A stretch of DNA of 64,000 nucleotides from Rhizobium sp. AAP43 (GTDB lineage: Bacteria > Pseudomonadota > Alphaproteobacteria > Rhizobiales > Rhizobiaceae), in assembly GCF_001296045.1 (NCBI RefSeq), contig NZ_LJHS01000004.1, positions 124,001-188,000 on the forward strand, read 5' to 3'. Both the position numbers and the translations under genes were made by a program. Under the pieces are notes generated by a model, which made no database searches, was not told the DNA's origin, and was given only the letters and a program-made list of their open reading frames with translations. This document shows positions 17,410 to 25,326 of the stretch, piece after piece. The number at the start of each line of letters is the position of its first letter. Positions within the stretch are counted from its first letter, which is position 1.

Positions 17410-18804
17410 CTAGAAGGCAGATTGCACGCCCACCGACAACGTGATGTTGTCGAAGGCCTTGATGTCGTAGTTGGACCAGACCTTGCGATACCCCGCCTCG
17501 GTCACGAGCGCGACCCGTTCGGTGAACGGCATGATCTGGCGCAGGTTGAGTGAAAGCTCCGTATCCTGCTGGCGCTCTTCCGCATTGATCATGATGTCGG
17601 GGTCGTCGTAATTGCGCCGCGAAACACCGGCATCGAGCGCCAGGATCCAGGCCGGGCCTTCGCCGACCGGCGCCTTGTAGCGCAGGGCCGTGCTGATCAC
17701 CGCCCCGACATCGCTCGATGCGAGATAGCCGTCACGTGCTTCCTTGCGCGAGGCCAGAAGCCTGCCGGTCACGCTGAGGCTCTCGGTAAGGTAGCGCGAA
17801 TAGGAGACCTGCGTGTCGAACCGGTTGCCGCTCTGCTGTTCGGCGGTCAGTCGTGTCTTCGTGTTGGTATAGTCTTCGTAGCGATAGGTGAACTGGAAGC
17901 TGAAGGCATCGATCGGCGAGATCTGCCAGTCGAAGGTCGTCGATGCGCCAAGCGAACCCAGATAGCGATCCCCTTCGAGCAGCACGCCGCTCGACACGAG
18001 GAAGACCGACAGAGAGCGATCATCGAGCCCGAATCGGGCGAGATCGAAGGTCGGCCCCAGATAGACTTCAGCCGCTGCCGTATTCAGCGTGTCGCGTTTG
18101 TCGTAGCCGGCCGCATAACCCGAAACTCCCGCTTCGATCGCAATGCCCTGCTCGTCGAGATCGTGACGATAGCGCACCGATCCATTGGCATAGGCGTTGA
18201 CGTCTTCGCCGGCGACGGTGAGGTCGTCGACCAGATAGGGAAGTCCGTTCAGGGTAACGGTCGAGTTTGTCGGGCCGGCATTGGCATTGCTCTGGTAGCG
18301 CAACCCCTTGCGAACCGATCCGGCAAAGTCGGAGGCCGACGATCCCTGGCGATCGATCGCGGCAATATATTGCGCCACGCGCGTCTGCACTTCCGCTGGC
18401 ACATCCGGCCCGGCAAGCGTGGCATCGAAGTATTGTCGGGCCGTCTCGTAAGCGCCTAGTCGGAAATAGAGAACGCCGAGTTCAAGCTGCAGACGGGGCA
18501 GGCCAGGTGCGTAGATCAGCATCCGTTCCAGCGTCGAGATGGCGCCTTCGAGATCCCCGGCGCGCGACGAGAGAGCCGCATACTGGAAGGCGACGTCGAG
18601 ATCGTCGGGCCGTTCCATCATCAGCTGGAACAGCCGGTCTCGCTCTGCCTGGATGGCGTCTGCCGACAGCTCGCCAGTCCGCGGAGCCACGTTTTCCGAC
18701 GACTGCGCAAGCGCCGGCGAACCAACGACGGTGGTGAGGACTGCCAGAATATTAACGGCTGCCGTAACGGAAAAACGGGAGACGGCGGGGAGGGGCGACG
18801 CCAT
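17410..18804 (-). CDS. TPR/outer-membrane beta-barrel protein resembling Slam (DUF560) exporters
   Basis: A 464-residue protein with a signal peptide ending near SPALA (residue 33). TPR-like helices follow at about residues 55-155 (PDDLDVAFQYAALSSRAGDLEGAISTLERML and the next repeat). About 300 residues of alternating beta-strands then end in ...SVGVQSAF, the terminal phenylalanine typical of outer-membrane barrels. TPR plus barrel is the layout of surface lipoprotein assembly modulators. The neighbouring FecR protein ends in a TbpB-like barrel, the domain Slam recognises, so export of that protein is the likely job. This is inference; other TPR-barrel porins look similar. Confidence 0.7.
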   Translation of the reverse strand: MASPLPAVSRFSVTAAVNILAVLTTVVGSPALAQSSENVAPRTGELSADAIQAERDRLFQLMMERPDDLDVAFQYAALSSRAGDLEGAISTLERMLIYAPGLPRLQLELGVLYFRLGAYETARQYFDATLAGPDVPAEVQTRVAQYIAAIDRQGSSASDFAGSVRKGLRYQSNANAGPTNSTVTLNGLPYLVDDLTVAGEDVNAYANGSVRYRHDLDEQGIAIEAGVSGYAAGYDKRDTLNTAAAEVYLGPTFDLARFGLDDRSLSVFLVSSGVLLEGDRYLGSLGASTTFDWQISPIDAFSFQFTYRYEDYTNTKTRLTAEQQSGNRFDTQVSYSRYLTESLSVTGRLLASRKEARDGYLASSDVGAVISTALRYKAPVGEGPAWILALDAGVSRRNYDDPDIMINAEERQQDTELSLNLRQIMPFTERVALVTEAGYRKVWSNYDIKAFDNITLSVGVQSAF

Positions 18805-18849
18805 GAAGGTATACTCGGTTACGAAGTCGTAAATTGTTTCTAGTGCAAG

Positions 18850-18864
18850 TTAAAGCTCTGTTAA
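18850..18864 (-). promoter_or_regulatory. CtrA-type binding site upstream of the Slam-like/FecR/cyclase module
   Basis: The sequence TTAAAGCTCTGTTAA is an exact TTAA-N7-TTAA, the full CtrA box of alphaproteobacteria. It sits 45 bases upstream of the start of the TPR/barrel gene, where a promoter would be. A half site (GGTTAAC) lies 19 bases further out. The box is symmetric enough to act on either strand, but the other flanking gene (dsbA-like) is almost 400 bases away. Confidence 0.55.
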
Positions 18865-19245
18865 ACACCGAGTTTTCACGGGTTAACGACCAAGTCTGGG
18901 ATCTTGTTCGCGTCCCTCTGTACCTCAGCGAAGCGTAACTTAATCGTGAGCAGGCGGTAACGCAATCCTGTCAACTTCCGTTACGTAAGGTTTTCCCGTG
19001 TGTCTGGTTAATTGAACAGTCTCTGTTCAATCAATTTCGAAAGTAAGTGTAGATCAGTGCCGAAAAGGACCGCTGGCCGTCCATTTGTCGGTGGCCAAAG
19101 GCAGGGTGCGACTCCAGGTCGGACAAATTCAGGACCGAGCTCTGTCACGCAACTTTGATTTTTCTAAGGTGGGGCTGCCTTGTTTGCCGCGACTTCGCGT
19201 TATAACGAGAAATACGCCTTTCATCTCCCAGCAGGTAAGACACAG
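18865..19245. other. divergent intergenic region between the module and the dsbA-like gene
   Basis: The region is AT-richer than its neighbours and has no convincing gene. It holds a perfect TTACGTAA palindrome at 18981-18988, several GTAAC words and the 21-base dyad described separately. The promoter of the dsbA-like gene must lie in its right part, but no clear -35/-10 pair could be recognised. Confidence 0.5.
19011..19031. promoter_or_regulatory. perfect 9-bp dyad, probable regulator binding site
   Basis: The arms ATTGAACAG and CTGTTCAAT are exact reverse complements around TCT. A 21-base perfect dyad with a 3-base centre is typical of a dimeric repressor or activator site. It is not an alphaproteobacterial LexA box, which needs the direct repeat GTTC-N7-GTTC. 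It lies about 207 bases from the barrel gene start and 215 from the dsbA-like gene. Confidence 0.45.
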
Positions 19246-19935
19246 ATGTCCCTTTCCGAACTCTCGATCACCAAGCGCCGCCTTCTGGGCGGCATCGCCG
19301 CCACAGCCGTCGGCGTCACTCTCGCCGCATCCACTGGGTCAACGGCATTTGCCGTGGACCTTCCGACATCCGACCGCGATGTTGATATGGAAGAGGCGCT
19401 GAAGCCCGGCGCGCTGAAGGAAATGGCGCTCGGCGATCCCAATGCGCCGGTCAAGATCATCGAATACATGTCGATGACCTGCCCGCACTGCGCCAACTTC
19501 CATGAAAAGACCTTCGACACGATCAAGACAAAATATGTCGACACCGGCAAGGTCTATTTCGTGCTGCGCGAATTCCCCTTCCCGCAGGACACGGCCTCGC
19601 TTGCCGCCTTCATGCTGGCGCGCTGCACCACGGAAGACAAGTTCTTCCCCTTCGTCTCGATGTTCCTCAAGCAGCAGGCCGCCTGGGCCGCCCCGACCGA
19701 TGGTGATGTGCGCGGCGCCATGCTCCAGCTGTCCAAGCTCGGTGGTTTTACACAGGAGAGCTTCGATGCGTGCTTGACGAACGCGAAGCTTGCGGCTGAT
19801 GTGTCCGCGATCCGCGATCGCGGCGCACAGGAGTTCGGCATCCAGTCCACGCCGTCCTTCCTGATCAATGGCAAGGCCTATTCGGGAGACATGTCGGTTG
19901 ACTCCATGTCGGCCCTCATCGACAGCCTGCTCTAA
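19246..19935 (+). CDS. DsbA family thiol:disulfide oxidoreductase with Tat-like signal
   Basis: A 229-residue thioredoxin-fold protein with the redox motif CPHC (Cys79, Cys82) in EYMSMTCPHCANFH and the cis-proline in GIQSTPSFLINGK, the DsbA family layout. The N-terminus TKRRLLGGIAATAVGV followed by AFA looks like a twin-arginine-type signal, so it acts in the periplasm. It is probably a disulfide-forming or -reshuffling enzyme whose partner DsbB is not in the window. The ATG at 19246 has AGGTAAG upstream. An upstream in-frame ATG (19180) would bury the signal. It directly precedes smc, as in other rhizobia. Confidence 0.88.
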   Translation: MSLSELSITKRRLLGGIAATAVGVTLAASTGSTAFAVDLPTSDRDVDMEEALKPGALKEMALGDPNAPVKIIEYMSMTCPHCANFHEKTFDTIKTKYVDTGKVYFVLREFPFPQDTASLAAFMLARCTTEDKFFPFVSMFLKQQAAWAAPTDGDVRGAMLQLSKLGGFTQESFDACLTNAKLAADVSAIRDRGAQEFGIQSTPSFLINGKAYSGDMSVDSMSALIDSLL

Positions 19936-19954
19936 TCGACGTTCCGTCATGATG

Positions 19955-19983
19955 ACGGGCGCCGGTGATATCTGCGCGCCCGT
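19955..19983 (+). terminator. stem-loop between dsbA-like gene and smc
   Basis: The arms ACGGGCGC and GCGCCCGT are perfect over 8 bp around a 13-base loop and are followed by TT. It starts 20 bases past the dsbA-like stop. It would separate this gene from smc, at least in part. Confidence 0.45.
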
Positions 19984-19987
19984 TTCC

Positions 19988-20010
19988 GCCCTCTCCGCGA
20001 AGGAGAGGGC
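19988..20010 (+). promoter_or_regulatory. hairpin that sequesters the smc ribosome-binding site
   Basis: GCCCTCTCC and GGAGAGGGC pair perfectly over 9 bp around the loop GCGAA. The 3' arm is the Shine-Dalgarno sequence of smc (GGAGAGGG) and ends 3 bases before the ATG. In the mRNA the ribosome site would be paired, so translation of smc may depend on unfolding or on coupled upstream translation. Confidence 0.5.
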
Positions 20011-20013
20011 TCG

Positions 20014-23000
20014 ATGAAGTTCAACCGTCTGCGCCTCGTCGGCTTCAAGTCCTTCGTCGAATCCTCCGAATTCGTCATCGAGCGCGGCCTGACCGGCATT
20101 GTCGGGCCGAATGGCTGCGGCAAGTCGAACCTCGTCGAGGCCCTGCGCTGGGTCATGGGCGAGAATTCCTACAAGAACATGCGCGCGTCCGGCATGGACG
20201 ACGTGATCTTCTCCGGCTCGGGCAATCGCCCGGCCCGCAACACGGCCGAAGTCGGCCTCTATCTCGACAATTCCGACCGCACGGCACCCGCCGCGTTCAA
20301 CGATGCCGACGAGATTCAGGTGACCCGCCGCATCGAGCGCGGCAATGGTTCGGTCTACCGCATCAATGGCAAGGAAGCCCGCGCCAAGGATGTGCAGCTC
20401 CTCTTTGCCGATGCCTCCACCGGTGCCCGCTCGCCCTCCATGGTCGGCCAGGGCCGCATTGGTGAGCTGATCGCGGCCAAGCCGCAGGCCCGCCGGCAAT
20501 TGCTTGAAGAAGCTGCGGGTATTTCCGGCCTGCATTCGCGCCGCCACGAGGCCGAACTGCGCCTGCGCGCCGCCGAGACCAATCTCGAGCGCCTCGAAGA
20601 CATCACCGCCCAGCTCGAAACGCAGATCGAGAGCCTCAAGCGCCAGGCCCGGCAAGCCAACCGCTTCAAGCAATTGTCCGCCGATATCCGCGCGCATGAT
20701 GCGATGCTTCTCCACATTCGCTGGGCTCAGGCTAAACAGGCCGAGGGCGAGGCGGAAAGCGCGCTCAATCAGGCCATGTCGATCGTGGCTGAAAAGGCCA
20801 ACTTTCAGATGGAAGCGGCCAAGCTCCAGGCGATTGCCAGCCTCAAGCTGCCGGAACTGCGTGAGGAGGAGGCAAAGGCCGCCGCTGCCCTGCAGCGCCT
20901 GCAGATCGCCCGCACCCAGCTGGACGAAGAGGCCTCGCGCCTCATGCGCCGCCGTGACGAACTCACCCGCCGGCTTGCCCAGCTCGATGAGGATATCCGC
21001 CGCGAGGAGCGCCTCGTCTCCGAGAATGCCGAGGTCATCGGCCGGCTTTCGGAAGAAGAGTCAGAACTTGAGGAAATCCTTGCCGATGCCGGACGCTTTG
21101 CCGAAGAGGCGAAGGATAGCTTTGACGCCGCTGCGGCAACGCTTGCCGACAGCGAACGCGACTTCACCCGGCTGACCGCCGAGCGCGCCGAGGCCGCTGC
21201 CGGCCGCAACCAACTGGAACGCGCCATCCGTGATCTGAGCGAACGCCGTGCCCGTCTCGAGCGTCAGGTGTCGGAGGCCTCCCGCGAACTCTCCGAGATT
21301 TCTGACCGCATCGCATCGCTGCCCGATCCGGACGAAAAGCGCGAAATGGTCGAGATCGCCGAACAGGCCGTCGCCGATGCCGAAAGTGCTGCCATGGAGG
21401 CCGAGGCAGCGCTGACCGAAGCCCGCCGCACCGAAAGCCATCTGCGCCAGCCGCTCGAAGCCGCCCGTGCCCGCGTCAACGGTCTGGAGACCGAAGCCCG
21501 CACCATCGCCCGCATCCTGGCCTCGACCACGACAGGTGATTTTGCCGCCGTGGCCGACGAACTCTCCGTCGATCGCGGTTATGAGACGGCGCTGGGGGCA
21601 GCCCTTGGCGACGATCTCGACAGTGCGCTTGATCTCGACGCCCCCGCCCATTGGCATGGGAATGGCGACGGGGCAGGGGATCCGGCCCTTCCCGAGGGTG
21701 CCAAACCGCTGATCGCCCATGTCCGCGCACCGGATGTGCTTTCGAGGTCACTGCGCCAGATCGGCGTGGTCGAAGAGCCGGACGCGCTCGCCCTGATGGC
21801 AAAACTCGCCCCCGGCCAGCGCCTCGTCACCCGTGACGGTGCCGTCTATCGCTGGGATGGTCATGTCACCGGTGCCGATGCCCCGAGTGCGGCGGCTTTA
21901 CGGCTTGCTCAGAAGAACCGCCTTGCCGAAATCGAGCTGGAAACCGAAGAAGCCCGCGACCAGATGGTCGAGGCCGAAGATCGCCTCGCCGAAGCCGCAG
22001 AGGCCATTCGCGCTGAAGAGGCCCGCCTGACGGATGCCCGCGACCGCAGCCGCCTTACGGTGCGCGCACTCGCCGAAGCTCGCGAGGCGCTGACCCAGGC
22101 CGAACGGGCCTCCGGCGATCTGATCCGCCGCCGCGAGGTGATCGAGGAGGCGGTGAATGGCCTGAAGGGCCAGATCGAAGAGATCGTCGAGCAGGAAGAA
22201 TCCGCGCGCATCGAGATGGAGGAGACGCCTGATCTATCGGCCCTCGACGTCAAGCTGCGTGACGCCGAGGCGATTGTCGCCCGTGATCGCGGCCTTCTGG
22301 CCGAAGCCCGTGCTCGCTTTGAAGGCCTTGCGCGCGAAGACGAAATGCGTCGCCGCCGCATCCTGTCGATCCGCCAGGAAAAGCAGAACTGGCAGAACCG
22401 CGCCAAGTCTGCGGAAGACCATATCGCGACGCTGCGCGAGCGCGAGGCCGAGGCGCGCGAGGAGATCACCGATCTCGAAATGGCGCCGGATGAATTCGAG
22501 GACAAGCGTCGCGCACTGTTGAGCGCGCTGGACAAGGCCGACAAGGACCGCCGCGAGGCGGGAGACAGGCTGATCGAGGCGGAAAGCCGCCAGCGCGAGG
22601 CCGACCAGAAGGCGGCAGCCGCGCTCGCCACCCTTGCCGAAGCCCGTGAAAAGCGGGGCCGCGCCGAAGAGCGCCTTGTCTCTGCCCGCGAATGGCGCAT
22701 TGAGGCCGAGACCCGTATCGCTGAAACGCTGAACGTGCCGCCGCACGAGGCTTTCCGCCTCACGGGCCTCAAGGACCCTTCTGAAATCCGCGATCTGCGC
22801 GAGGTTGAGCGCGATCTCGACCGCCTGAAGATCGAGCGGGAACGCCTCGGCGCCGTCAACCTGCGGGCCGAAGAAGAGCAGAAGGAATTGGCGGACAAGC
22901 TCGCAGCCCTGGTCAAGGAGCGCGACGACATCATTGATGCGATCCGCAAGCTGCGCGGTGCGATCCAGAGCCTCAACCGCGAAGGCCGTGAACGCCTTCT

Positions 23001-23478
23001 CGCCGCCTTCGATGTGGTCAACGCTCAGTTCCAGCGCCTCTTCACCCACTTGTTCAATGGTGGCACGGCCGAACTGCAGCTGATCGAAAGCGACGACCCG
23101 CTGGAAGCCGGCCTCGAAATCCTCGCCCGCCCACCGGGCAAGAAGCCGCAGACCATGACGTTGCTCTCGGGCGGCGAACAGGCTCTGACCGCCATGGCGC
23201 TGATCTTCGCCGTCTTCCTGACGAACCCAGCCCCGATCTGCGTGCTGGACGAGGTGGACGCACCGCTCGACGACCACAATGTCGAGCGCTACTGCAACCT
23301 GATGGACGAAATGGCCGCCTCGACCGAGACCCGCTTCGTCATCATCACCCACAATCCGATCACCATGGCCCGCATGAACCGCCTCTTCGGCGTCACCATG
23401 GCCGAACAGGGCGTCTCCCAGCTCGTCTCCGTCGATCTGCAGATGGCAGAAGCCTTGCGCGAGAAAGATCTGGCGTGA
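20014..23478 (+). CDS. smc: Chromosome segregation protein SMC
   Basis: A 1154-residue condensin ATPase. The N-terminal Walker A (GIVGPNGCGKSN, residues 28-39) is followed by a long first coiled coil. The central hinge lies about residues 500-640 and the second coiled coil follows. The C-terminal head has the signature LSGGEQALTAMA and Walker B ICVLDEVDAPLDDHN. SMC dimers with ScpA/ScpB compact and separate the chromosome. Length and domain order are normal for alphaproteobacteria. The ATG starts at the conserved MKFNRLRLVGFKSF and its ribosome site lies in a hairpin. The stop overlaps the next gene as GTGA. Confidence 0.97.
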   Translation: MKFNRLRLVGFKSFVESSEFVIERGLTGIVGPNGCGKSNLVEALRWVMGENSYKNMRASGMDDVIFSGSGNRPARNTAEVGLYLDNSDRTAPAAFNDADEIQVTRRIERGNGSVYRINGKEARAKDVQLLFADASTGARSPSMVGQGRIGELIAAKPQARRQLLEEAAGISGLHSRRHEAELRLRAAETNLERLEDITAQLETQIESLKRQARQANRFKQLSADIRAHDAMLLHIRWAQAKQAEGEAESALNQAMSIVAEKANFQMEAAKLQAIASLKLPELREEEAKAAAALQRLQIARTQLDEEASRLMRRRDELTRRLAQLDEDIRREERLVSENAEVIGRLSEEESELEEILADAGRFAEEAKDSFDAAAATLADSERDFTRLTAERAEAAAGRNQLERAIRDLSERRARLERQVSEASRELSEISDRIASLPDPDEKREMVEIAEQAVADAESAAMEAEAALTEARRTESHLRQPLEAARARVNGLETEARTIARILASTTTGDFAAVADELSVDRGYETALGAALGDDLDSALDLDAPAHWHGNGDGAGDPALPEGAKPLIAHVRAPDVLSRSLRQIGVVEEPDALALMAKLAPGQRLVTRDGAVYRWDGHVTGADAPSAAALRLAQKNRLAEIELETEEARDQMVEAEDRLAEAAEAIRAEEARLTDARDRSRLTVRALAEAREALTQAERASGDLIRRREVIEEAVNGLKGQIEEIVEQEESARIEMEETPDLSALDVKLRDAEAIVARDRGLLAEARARFEGLAREDEMRRRRILSIRQEKQNWQNRAKSAEDHIATLREREAEAREEITDLEMAPDEFEDKRRALLSALDKADKDRREAGDRLIEAESRQREADQKAAAALATLAEAREKRGRAEERLVSAREWRIEAETRIAETLNVPPHEAFRLTGLKDPSEIRDLREVERDLDRLKIERERLGAVNLRAEEEQKELADKLAALVKERDDIIDAIRKLRGAIQSLNREGRERLLAAFDVVNAQFQRLFTHLFNGGTAELQLIESDDPLEAGLEILARPPGKKPQTMTLLSGGEQALTAMALIFAVFLTNPAPICVLDEVDAPLDDHNVERYCNLMDEMAASTETRFVIITHNPITMARMNRLFGVTMAEQGVSQLVSVDLQMAEALREKDLA

Positions 23479-23894
23479 AGGGGCGCGGGATTGTGCTGAT
23501 CGCCGGCATGTTCTTGGCCAGTTCACTTGCGGCCCAACCCAACTCCGCCCCACTGTCCGGCAACTACCTGCCGCAGGTGCTTGCCGCGTCGCAAGCCCAT
23601 CGCGACAGTCTGACGGCGATGATCAAGGGGCAGCCCGGACTGCCCTACTGGGTCAGATCGCTGGTGCGCCAGCCGCGTTATGTGGCGCTGGCCTCGCAGG
23701 AGATCCGGGTGAAGGACACGCCAATGCAGTTGTTCCGCGCCTGCGAGGCGCGCCGATGCGAGGCAAGCTGGCTTCGGGCGCTGTTTTCGGCTGATGGCAA
23801 GCGCGCGCTTCTTTACATCTCTGACGATAAACTCGGCATCAAGATCTTCGGCGATCCGACGCCGCAGGAGCTGGCCTTCATCGCCCGGCCATAG
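23475..23894 (+). CDS. Ivy-like exported protein (putative lysozyme inhibitor family)
   Basis: A 139-residue protein beginning with a GTG that overlaps the smc stop (GTGA), so it is translationally coupled to smc. A signal peptide (GIVLIAGMFLASSLAAQ) points to the periplasm. The body follows the Ivy pattern: a helical LPQVLAASQAHRDSLTAMIKG stretch, then LPYWVRSLVRQPRYVAL, then a cysteine loop (FRACEARRCEASWLRALFSADGKRALLYI) like the CKPHDC loop that plugs lysozyme in Ivy. The two cysteines are five residues apart (C-X4-C), but the histidine of the classical loop is absent. Inhibition of C-type lysozyme is therefore only a family-level guess. Confidence 0.6.
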   Translation: MKGRGIVLIAGMFLASSLAAQPNSAPLSGNYLPQVLAASQAHRDSLTAMIKGQPGLPYWVRSLVRQPRYVALASQEIRVKDTPMQLFRACEARRCEASWLRALFSADGKRALLYISDDKLGIKIFGDPTPQELAFIARP

Positions 23895-23900
23895 CCGCCG

Positions 23901-25067
23901 TCACTCAGCCACCGCCTCGCGCCGTGCCGGGCCTGCCGGCAGGGCGGCACTGGCGAAGATCGAGCCGAGGATCAGCGGCAGGCAGACGAGATAGGCATTG
24001 CGGATGCCGAAGGCTTCCGCGACGAAACCGAGCAGTGGTGGTCCGAGGAAGAAGACGACAAAAGCCATCTGGGCGATTGCCGCGACATTGATGACCGCTG
24101 GGCGATCCGTGCGCAGGGCGGCGGCCGACACCGCCATCGGATAGACCGCGCTGCAGCCGGCGCCCATCAGCGCGAAGCTCAGAAGCGCGGCATAAGGATG
24201 CGGTGCAAGCCAGGCCAGCGCAATGCCGAAGGCGGCGATGGAGAGCAGCACGCGACCGACCAGCCTTGCACCATGCCGGTCGACGACCGGATCGATGGTG
24301 AGGCGCGCCAGCGCCATGAAGAAGGCAAACAGCGTCAGGCCGGACCCCGAGATGAAGGGCGAAACGTCGAAGACCTCTTCCATGTAGATCGTCGACCAGT
24401 CGATGCCGGCCCCCTCGATCAGGAAGGCCGAGGTGCCGATGATGCAGAGCGGCAGCAGCGCCAGTGTCGGCAGGGCGAAATGCGGCTGCTTCTCATGCGT
24501 GGTCGCACTCACCACATGCGGCGCATTCTTCATGCCGGCAATGGTGATCGCGCCAATGACGAACATCATGCCGAGCAGCAGATGCATATGCATCTGCATG
24601 CCGATGCCGGCCTGTCGAACCAGTGAAGCGGTAATGGCAGTGACGAAGAAGCCGAGGCTCCAGCAGCCATGCGCCCGGTTCATGATGCCAAAGCCGACCT
24701 CCGCCTCGATGCGACCAATCTCGACATTGAGACAGATTTCCAGCGCCCCGGCGAGAAGGCCGATGGAGAAGAGCACGCAAAACACCATGGGCGCACTCGG
24801 CAGGAGCGGAATGGTCGCCAGAAGCGCCATGACGCCGAGCAGCGAGATGGCAAGCGTCGCCCGCGTGCCGAGCTTCACGATCAGCGGCGAGGAGAAGGTC
24901 AGCGAAATCAGCGACCCGATCGCCATGCCGATCAGCGTCAGCCCCAGCTCCGCCTTGTTGACGGAGAGATGCGCCTGCAAGTCGGGCAGCCGCGAAAACA
25001 AGGATCCCGTCGACATGGCGAACAGGAAGAAGGCGATGTAGACGCGAAACTGCGGGGGGATATGCAT
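23901..25067 (-). CDS. MFS transporter (YbjJ/FucP-like)
   Basis: A 388-residue protein with about 12 hydrophobic helices. The first half has FSRLPDLQAHLSVNKAELGLTLIGMAIGSL and the second half SAVYPMAVSAAALRTDRPAVINVAAIAQMAF, resembling the YbjJ branch of sugar/fucose-type MFS carriers. The gap to the convergent Ivy-like gene is only 6 bases. No neighbour hints at the substrate. The start ATG is followed directly by a short polar segment and helix 1. Confidence 0.8.
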   Translation of the reverse strand: MHIPPQFRVYIAFFLFAMSTGSLFSRLPDLQAHLSVNKAELGLTLIGMAIGSLISLTFSSPLIVKLGTRATLAISLLGVMALLATIPLLPSAPMVFCVLFSIGLLAGALEICLNVEIGRIEAEVGFGIMNRAHGCWSLGFFVTAITASLVRQAGIGMQMHMHLLLGMMFVIGAITIAGMKNAPHVVSATTHEKQPHFALPTLALLPLCIIGTSAFLIEGAGIDWSTIYMEEVFDVSPFISGSGLTLFAFFMALARLTIDPVVDRHGARLVGRVLLSIAAFGIALAWLAPHPYAALLSFALMGAGCSAVYPMAVSAAALRTDRPAVINVAAIAQMAFVVFFLGPPLLGFVAEAFGIRNAYLVCLPLILGSIFASAALPAGPARREAVAE

Positions 25068-25230
25068 CGGGACGACTCGATTTGTCAGACAACCAGATAC
25101 CGACCTGCCAGCATCAGTCCGGCAAGTCCAGCCATCGACGCCGCCAATCGGTTCGCCCCCGGAAAAGGCCTTTTGATTGGTGCTGCGCGCCGAGACTTCT
25201 GGCGGGCAGGGGGCGTGCCCCTACGCGCCA

Positions 25231-25257
25231 TCATCCTCGGGGCAGGCCCGAGGATGA
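25231..25257. repeat. 11-bp-arm palindrome, probable dispersed alphaproteobacterial intergenic repeat
   Basis: TCATCCTCGGG and CCCGAGGATGA are exact reverse complements around GCAGG. This GTCATCCTCGGG...CCCGAGGATGAC type of palindrome recurs between genes in many alphaproteobacterial genomes. It stands alone here, between the MFS gene and the terminator of the next gene. Confidence 0.5.
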
Positions 25258-25271
25258 CGATCCATTCAAAC

Positions 25272-25298
25272 GAAAAACGCCGGAAGCAAGCTCCCGGC
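25272..25298 (-). terminator. rho-independent terminator of the FabMG-like gene
   Basis: On the minus strand GCCGGGAGC pairs with GCTTCCGGC (one G-T pair) across two bases and runs into GTTTTTCG. It lies about 30 bases past the stop codon of the gene that ends at 25327, a textbook terminator. Confidence 0.8.
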
Positions 25299-25326
25299 AT
25301 CCTTCTATTGGTGACGGCCTATTCGC

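Noticed and set aside
19011-19031. Dyad as an SOS/LexA site
   Set aside because: Alphaproteobacterial LexA uses the direct repeat GTTC-N7-GTTC; here the halves are inverted (GAAC...GTTC).
19339-20715. 458-codon open frame antisense to the dsbA-like gene and smc
   Set aside because: It spans two well-supported genes and the gap between them; composition is typical of a GC-rich shadow frame.
22234-23553. 439-codon open frame antisense to the smc 3' end
   Set aside because: Shadow of the coiled-coil and head region of smc; no domain or ribosome site.
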